DNA of 64,000 nt. It comes from Gigaspora margarita (lineage: Eukaryota; Glomeromycota; Glomeromycetes; Diversisporales; Gigasporaceae). The notes under the pieces are model-generated. The model searched no databases and was not told the origin of the DNA. It was given only the letters and a program-made list of their open reading frames with translations. A program made the position numbers and the translations under genes. Numbering within the stretch: position 1 is the first letter of the stretch; each line of letters begins with the position of its first letter. Where the stretch lies: assembly GCA_009809945.1 (NCBI GenBank), contig WTPW01000946.1, forward strand, positions 204,530 to 268,529, given 5' to 3'. Positions 56,751-64,000 of this stretch are shown piece after piece.

Positions 56751-57112
56751 AGTTTATTATCAGCAGGTTTGTTTCAGTTTGGGGGATGATAGGTCGTTTT
56801 AAAGCTTTTGACAAATTATTACCCTATTTTGGGACTTGCAACAATTGTCCGTAGGTGGCATTAGCACGCTGACTCAGCAGATCTTCTGCAATATTGTATG
56901 GGGGAATTAAATCTATGACTGTGGTCCCCTACATCTTCGAGTCTGATTGGTAGCTTCGACCGGGATTGGCGGAAGGTTTACGGTAGGTTCTGGAATAATT
57001 TCTTCCATAGCCGTAGGTTGGGGTGTTGGCGTGTGTTGATTTGGGTCAGAAGCAACCCTCTTTCTTAATCTTTCATCCCAATTTGTTTCGGCTTCGGGCC
57101 TTTCATGTCTCT

Positions 57113-58174
57113 TCATGGCATATACTTCTGGGTTGCCACCATTTGTAACAATATCACACATATTGATGTTTCTTGACTGTGTGGTATTCCTAGTTTGAGT
57201 AGAAAAGAAATTTCGAGAAGATTGACATCATTCCGCAAGGCAATTCCTGGAAATATGCCCTCTTTCACCACAATTATAGCACGTGACTCCCTTGCTTCTT
57301 GCTTGCCGGAGTGGATACTGCCGGACTTGGGGCCGATAAGTGCTGGATGGTACTGAGGAGCTGGCAGTTTCAACCCTTGCCGATAAGGCAGTGGTTAATT
57401 TTTCATAATTTACTGCCATTTGCTGCATTTTCTTGGTCAAATCGCCAAGGGCTTGATTGGTGGGTTCCTGCTTGTCATAGTACTGACCAGCCTCTATTTT
57501 TCTTGCTTTGACAATAGCGGTATCTAATGTTTCGAAATCGTCTGCGGACATTAAGCGGCGATTTTCCCATGGAGTCCTCCCATATACATTTGGATAACGT
57601 ATGCAGCGGGTATTTGATGATTGGGGTCGATTCTCTTTAACAATTTCTTGAACTGATACGTATATCGGTCCACCTTTTCTTTCGATTTTTGCTTCAATGA
57701 GGTTAATTTTAACTGCCACTGATGTCTTCTTTCTGGGGTTGCAAAATATTTAACAAATGACTGGACAAAACTATCCTCAGGATTATCATCATCATCCCAG
57801 TAGAGAAGGTCGTCCTTCTGGTCATTATACCAACTGGCGGCAATTCCTGCCAGATGCCCTGAAGCAATTTTAATTTTTCTAGCTCTAGCCCAATTGTTGT
57901 CATCAGCAGCTCATTCAAAGGCTTCAACCCACTCCACGGGGTCCTCATCTTCTTCGCCTTTGAAAGTTCTTATATGTACCCAGTTATTTTCTCTAGGAGC
58001 GGCTGGAGCCTCATGTTAGGCTACATCCCTAAAGGCTCGGGCAATATCTCGAAGAAGATTCTGAGCTTGATTACGGTTGTCACGTGGGTCTTCATTGTTT
58101 TGGGGTTCATATGGAGGAAGTGGTCTTTCCTCTCCAATGGGTCTTTCAATGTCAAAATTGGCCATGTCAGACAT
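57113..58174 (-). pseudogene. gypsy Gag with CCHC zinc knuckle
   Basis: Starts MSDMANFDIERPIGEERPLP at 58174. The capsid-like region includes TFKGEEDEDPVEWVEAFE and IASGHLAGIAASWYND. At least three in-frame stops and a +1 frameshift near 57570 break it. The end has the RNA-binding knuckle CYNCGERGHISRNC (57240-57281). Gag would coat the element RNA. The segment 56750-57112 is the Gag-protease linker, in more than one frame. Confidence 0.85.
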
Positions 58175-58307
58175 CTTGAAGTTAAAATTAAACTAAACTA
58201 TCTGAAGGAAGATTTTATAGGGAGGTTTTTGGATTGGTAGTTCTATCTAAATCTTGATTCGGGTAGGTTAAAAAGTTCAATCTCACAGTCACCACTAATT
58301 GAAAAGG
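58175..58307 (-). promoter_or_regulatory. 5' leader and probable primer-binding region
   Basis: On the minus strand the 5' LTR ends GGTTTACA and is followed by ccttttcaattag and then tggtgactgtgag. A TGG-start sequence is expected for a tRNA primer site, but it lies 13 bases from the LTR rather than 0-3, so the assignment is tentative. Confidence 0.45.
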
Positions 58308-59383
58308 TGTAAACCGGTCGTGGTTGGATCAAACTATACACCTAACTAAACAAACTAACTAAAATACTATCTACTAAGCGCTCAAGACTCTTAAACCTTA
58401 AACTGGCAGGCAGAAAGAGGTGTGGAAGATTTGGTCTGGGTCTCAAGGTTCGGAAAGTCTTGGTAGGATGATATCAACAATAATCTATTAGTCAATCCTA
58501 GCTGCGGCTTATGGGATATGAATATGGATATCTGCTTGCAATCGGCAAGTTGCTTTCACAGGGTTCACGTGATGATGCGGTATCTGAGTTTTCAGGTTCC
58601 AATTATGGTGTCGATTTGGATATCGGTCCGATATCGGTATCATGGGATCAGATTGTTCGATAAATGAGACACACAAGTATTGTTTGACTTTGCTAACAAT
58701 GGGTCAAGGTAACAATTAAAGGTTTTTCTATAAAGATATCACGGTAACTATTCTACGTTAACTCTTCTACTCGAATTTCGAAGGTTACTCCAAAACTGAC
58801 AACAAGGTTTTTATACTAACAACAGGGATATCGGAAGCATATTCAAGATAATATGGATGAAACTTAGAAGGGTTACTACTTCTACTATTATGATTTCGAA
58901 GTATTAAAACTCAACTGAGTTGTTAACTTGTAGTGAGCTGTACTCTACTGAGTTGTTTTATTTCAAGGCGACAGGGACATCGCTTTTATACTTTTTACAT
59001 TCATATTCTTTGATACAGGTTTGGTGGCNAAACTAATANTAGAACTAACCGATCTGACATATCGTACCGATCTGCCATATCGGACCAATCTGTCATATCA
59101 GACCGATCTGTCAGATATGAATGATCTGACATATCGGACCGATCTTTCATATCAGACCGATCTGTCAGATATGAATGATCTGACATATTGGACCAATCTG
59201 TCCTATCGGACCGATCTGATTAATACAGGTATGAACAAAGCCTATTTAGAGAACAATAATATATGTACGACTAATACTACTACTAAACAAGATATATATA
59301 TATATGTATAACAATAAAAATAAAAAAAATAATAAGAAATAATAATAATAAAAAGAAAACTCCTAAGGCGGGAGCCCTTCACA
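58308..59383 (-). repeat. 5' LTR of the gypsy element
   Basis: 1076 bp, starting (minus) TGTGAAGGGCTCCCGCCTTA and ending GGTTTACA. It has the same gatctgacatatcggac repeats (59050-59215) as the other LTR, a few of which differ. Two ambiguous bases at 59029 and 59039. A tatatatatat tract near 59293 could serve as TATA region. Confidence 0.9.
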
Positions 59384-59463
59384 GTGTACACTTAATTAAT
59401 AATTTCAAAAAAGATATGTCATACAGTTACTTATTATGCAAGAATAGTTAGTCATACATAATA

Positions 59464-61302
59464 TAAGGTAGATATGGGTATTATGGCGCACTACCAATTA
59501 TGGTGCACTGCTAATATCTTATGATCTACTGATCAGAATCATGTGATTTTGGTGCCAATCGATTTGTCTCACTGAGACGAATCGATTGGTACCAAAATCA
59601 TCGAATTCTGATTAGTGGTCACAAGATATTACAATTAAAGTAATATTTAAAGTAGATACAAGTATTATGGTGCACTGCTAATATCTTACGATCTACTCGT
59701 ATTTGGTACTAAGTAAACAGACAAGGCAGATTAAGACAATATTGTTCTCCAGATATAGGCAGTTCTAAAGGTTGCAGCATCATAAAAAACACCCAGTAGA
59801 TCTCTTTATACAGCTTCTCAAATTTTATAATAATTGTTTAAATCATGTGATTTATATAAACAATTATTGTAAAGCTTTGAAAGGCCGTAGAAAGTGATCT
59901 ACTAGGCCATTTTTCGTGATCTCACCACCTTTAGAACTGGCTTGGCCTAGTGAACAATATTTAATTAATTGGCCTAGTTCGATTTACTTGCAGCAAATAT
60001 GGGTTTAGAGCATTTTTTATTTATTTTTATCTTTTTAAAAATAAATAAAAAAGTTTTTCGAACCCATATTTGCTACAAGTAAATCGACTAGGCTGATTAA
60101 TTAAATATTGTTCTCTAGGCCAAGGCAGTTCTAAAGTGGTGAGATCATAAAAATGGCTAAGTAGATCTCTTTCTACGGTCTCTCAAATTTTATAATGATT
60201 TTAAATGATTTTCTAAATCATGTAATTTTATGTAAACAATCGTTATAAAACTTTAAGAGACTGTAAAAAATATCTACTGGGCCATTTTTTTATAATCTCA
60301 CCACCTTTAGTACTGCCTAGATCTGGAGAACAATATTGTCTTAATTGGCCTAGTTGATTTACTTGTAGTAAATATGGGTTCAGAATACTTTTTTAATTTT
60401 TTTAAATTTTTTTTTGTTTTTGTATAGGTATGATGGTAATAGAAATATTGCAGTGTATAGCAACATCTTGTGAACCATCAATCGGAATTATGAAATTTTG
60501 GCACTATTTGATTCATCTCATTAAGATGAATTGAATAGTACTAAAACCCTATGATTTTGACTGATACTTCTCGAGGTATCATAATTTAACCAAAATATGC
60601 TGCGCAAATCAAAATTTAAAATTAGCATAAAATTATGAATAATTTCTGAAAGACCAGTCTGTTTTTTATAATTTTACTACCAAAATGACCGCCTTGAAGA
60701 GACAATTCCAACAAGCCCAAATCGCTAAAATCTGATCACGGAATCATGGGATTAGTAAAGTTTTATTATTATTTTGATAAAAATAGATAAACTAATCTAA
60801 TTTTCATCAAAAACAATACAAAAAACTTAACGATCCTGTGATCCCGTAACTGGATTTTAGTGTTTTTGGGCTTGTTGGAATCGACTCTTCAAGGTGGTTA
60901 TTTTGGTAGTAAAATTATAAAAAACAGACTGGTCTGTCAAAAGTTATTTATAATTTTATATTAATTTTAAATTTTGCTTTTTGCAGCTTATTTTGGTTAA
61001 ATTATGATATATTGAGAAGTATTAGTCAAAATCACATGATTTTGGGACCATTCAATTCATCTCAATAAGACAAATTGAATGGTAATAAAATCATTCGATT
61101 CTAATCAATAGAACTTAATCGATAATGAAAAATACAATGTGCACCATAATTGGTATATGTGTTATAATTTAGCATTTTTATTTGAATATTGTAATTAATG
61201 AGATCTTATAATCTAGTAATTAGAATTGAATGATTTTGGTAGATATATCATGTATTATTAGCTAAAATACTTAACTGTGCCATAATACCTATGCCTACCT
61301 TA
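59464..61302. mobile_element. 1.84-kb chain of palindromes (AAGGTAGATATGGGTATTATGG ends)
   Basis: aaggtagatatgggtattat at the left and ataatacctatgcctacctt at the right are inverted, bordered by TATA-like bases. Inside are three hairpins in series at 59727-60370 (units centred near 59845 and 60225 joined by a hairpin at 59965-60105), then a ~600-bp palindrome centred near 60790. Three copies of the short GGTACCATTCGA hairpin lie at 59544-59600, 60493-60547 and 61038-61092. The actaccaaaatg module of the 40507 arms is also here (60680, 60910). No ORF. Confidence 0.75.
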
Positions 61303-62646
61303 TAAATATAATATATAATATACAAAATTTAATAAAAACTAGTAAAATCAATAGAAAATAACTAATTGTACATGGGGTGTTTGAACATGGGTATAATAAT
61401 TTTTATAAATTAAAAGATTTTTTATTAAAATAAAAAATAATTTAATTAATATTAGGGTTAGAGTAAGTACTGGGATGGGGCAGGGGCATAGTTTATACCA
61501 AAATTTTACAAGAAAATTTTTTTTCTTAGAGCTCATAGATTGTTTCTTAAACAAAATTTTAAGATACAATTAATTTTTGATTTTTTTCTTTATGTTTGTT
61601 GTACAAAAATAATCTGCATACTGCATTTTTCTATATGATTTGTGTAGTACAGTGTTCAAACACCCTGTGTACAAATAGAAATGCTCAAATTAATAATAGT
61701 GACAATATTTATTTATTGTGCATAATTTAGTATCAACTTTATATTTCTGTCTCTAAATTTATTCTAGAACAATATCAATATTGTTTGCTTAAGTATTACA
61801 ATGATTGGTATGTACTGTATAGAGAATATATATGATTTAACTCAATAGTTACTAGGAGATAAGTTTCTATTTTACTTGAATAAAGGTCTCTTTAGCACTA
61901 TAATATAATATTGTTGCTTTACAAAAAGATATAACTTTTGTGGATTACAACATTGTATAAAATTGAATATTACCAATTTCAATTAATAGAACTTTTAAGA
62001 CATAAATATAATTTATTAACTTTTACTTTTTTTAAAGTAATATAATTTTAAACATTTATTATATCTTTGTTGTACATTAATTTATTTTTAATTAAAGCTA
62101 TGTTGTACACTTAATTATAAATTTAAAATTATTATCTAAAGTATATCGTACACTTAAACTGTTGCTTTAATGTTTGTGTACACTTTATAATAAAATTTAA
62201 GTATATAAAGTTTAAAGACAAAGGTTATATATATATATAACATTAGTATTCAGGGACTGCAGTCCAGAACTGATTAGAACTGATCAGTATAAGACTGGAC
62301 AGACTGATTATTAGATTAATTAAATGCCATATAAATTACACCAAAAATATGTTAATTATTATGTATTATTACACATTATTATTATAGACTCCATTCAAAT
62401 TATTAGTTTATTACTTGTTTAATTGTATTAAAGCTACCTCTAACCAATATTTAAACCTGTCTATTATTATTAGTGATAACAATGCATGAATTTTGAACCC
62501 TGTCCTAAAGTAAATCTAGACAATCATTTTAGTTAAAAATATTTGAATTGTATATCTAATTCTTGTTAAGAAAAAATCTGATTTAAAATTTTAAATTTAT
62601 TATCATTGATTAAGTCTCTAAAAATCAACTTTACATATATTGTATA
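61303..62646. other. AT-rich spacer with LTR-like fragment
   Basis: 61835-61905 is a third fragment of the LTR-like repeat (aatagttactaggagataag, aaaggtctctttagcacta). The minus-strand ORF at 61348-61569 has no recognisable domain. The rest is AT-rich without element ends. Confidence 0.45.
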
Positions 62647-63848
62647 CAGTCAAACCTCCATATAGTCACCCTCTATATGGTCACAAAACCAATATAATCA
62701 CTTTTGTAAGTTTACCAACCTTTTTACTATAATTTTCACCTCTATATAAGCACATTTGCATTATAATCACTATCACAATTTTTTATTTACTATCTATATA
62801 AAACTACCCCTACATAATCACATTATTATTATAATATTTTGAATTAATTATTTTATTATTATAAATATTTTTGTAAGTTATTAATTATTATTTTTTAACA
62901 AGTAAAAATTTTAAATTTGTTTTTTTTTAATAATCGATTATATTTTCTACATATAAACGTTAAAATTATACTAAGTAAATCGATAAAAATGCTCTATGTA
63001 ACCTTGCTCAGAAGATATAATTACATATATCCTGAAGTTTTCAAATAATTTGAATAACATTTTATCATTACACTTTTACAATTTACGTTTAGGCGAAAAA
63101 AATTAAAAAAATTAAAAATTTTTTAACTTAATCGTATATTATAAAAGTATATTAATAAGATTTTAACCAAATTATCTCAAAATTTCAGAGTATATGTAAT
63201 TTTATATCCTGAATAACTTTACTTAGATCATTTTTATCGATTTAGTTTAGATAATTTTAACTTTTATATGTAGCTACGATATACGATTATTTTAAAACAA
63301 ATTAAAAAAAAAATTTTAAAATAATCGTATATCGTAGCTACATATAAAAGTTAAAATTATCTAAAGTAAATCAATAAAAATGATCTAAGTAAACTTGTTT
63401 AGGATATAAAATTACATATATACTGAAATTTTAAGATAATTTGGTTAAAATCTTATTAATACACTTTTATAATTTACGGTTAAGTTAAAAAATTTTTAAT
63501 TTTTTTAATTTTTTTCGCCTAAGCGTAACTTGTAAAAGTGTAATAATAAAAAGTTATTCAAATTATCTCAAAATTTTTTAATTTATGTAATTTTTCTCCT
63601 GAGCAATATTACTTAGAACATTATTATCGATTTACTTAGTAAGATTTTAACTTTTATATATAGCAATTATAATCGATTATTTAAAAAATAAAAAGTTTTA
63701 TTTATTAAAACTTCTATATAATCACAATTTTTTTTATATGCAATTTTATTATAATTGTGATTATATAGAATTCCTCTATATTAGTCACATCTCTATATAA
63801 TCACCACTTTTCATATCCTGAGGGTGTGACTATATGGAGGTTTGACTG
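62647..63848. mobile_element. pogo-like 1.2-kb element with four-fold palindromic core
   Basis: cagtcaaacctccatatagt at the left and actatatggaggtttgactg at the right are inverted and flanked by TA (62645-62646 and 63849-63850), as expected for pogo/Tigger derivatives. The core (62930-63700) is a palindrome centred near 63306, and each half is again a palindrome (centres near 63115 and 63490) made of the ctaagtaaatcgataaaaat module. No transposase. Confidence 0.85.
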
Positions 63849-64000
63849 TATTTGTAATAGTACTAATAATCTGAACCCAATAAGTCAAAAAATTAGGCTA
63901 TATATATTCGTTACAATAATTTAATACTAACTATATTAGTACCAATAGTCTTTTTGGTACTTCCTATAAAGACTAGAATGTTCTAGTATTACTATCTGAT

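Larger units (their letters stand above)
49940..59383 (-). mobile_element. Ty3/gypsy LTR retrotransposon, full length, inactive
   Basis: Two long terminal repeats of about 1075 bp (TGTGAAGGG..GGTTTACA on the minus strand) enclose gag, protease, reverse transcriptase, RNase H and integrase in that order, which is the Ty3/gypsy order. Stops and frameshifts interrupt every region. The LTRs differ at a low percentage of sites by eye, mostly transitions, so insertion is fairly recent even though the coding part is broken. No matching 5-bp duplication is seen (tacac before the 5' LTR, ccttc after the 3' LTR). A poly-T run of about 31 bases (53940-53970) splits the internal region. Confidence 0.9.

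Overview
The window looks like a repeat-rich stretch of a very AT-rich fungal nuclear genome, most likely an arbuscular mycorrhizal fungus (Glomeromycotina, Rhizophagus-like). This rests on three things: an intron-rich microsomal cytochrome P450 gene with short GT-AG introns; decayed transposases (MULE, a DDE family, a mariner-like family) whose motifs I know from Rhizophagus proteins (from memory, not searched); and a Ty3/gypsy element with a Gag zinc knuckle. The species is an inference.

The only intact cellular gene I can defend is the P450 on the minus strand at 22353-25866. It has 11 exons and 530 codons, every junction keeps the frame, and the heme motif is present. Three small transposon relics sit in its introns. 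Almost everything else is transposon.

Layout. 1-2.7 kb: minisatellites, small MITEs and an LTR-like repeat. 3.5-4.8 kb: MULE transposase relic. 8.3-17.2 kb: one decayed DDE transposase split by two 3-bp-TSD elements, the first carrying about 6 kb of further insertions, including a 1.05-kb pol III-promoter retroposon and a 1.36-kb hierarchical foldback. 17.6-21.2 kb: hAT-type and pogo-like MITEs and a 1-kb palindrome. 22.3-26 kb: P450. 26.6-35.8 kb: MITEs, a tandem array and three hAT-type elements, two with perfect 8-bp target duplications. 36-39.5 kb: MITEs of different terminal-repeat classes sharing interiors. 40.5-49.2 kb: at least four nested elements, the innermost carrying a mariner-like transposase relic. 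49.9-59.4 kb: a complete but mutated Ty3/gypsy element on the minus strand. 59.4-61.3 kb and 62.6-63.8 kb: two more multi-level palindromic elements.

Two signals run through the window. First, many elements are palindromes built from smaller palindromes, and the same internal hairpin modules recur inside elements with unrelated terminal inverted repeats. This modular hairpin population is the best candidate for something not well described. Second, copies of the same repeat differ mainly by loss of CpG (to TpG or CpA) when they lie in certain blocks, so the window is a mosaic of CpG-retaining and CpG-depleted segments, consistent with methylation-driven decay. All identities are by eye; no search was run.
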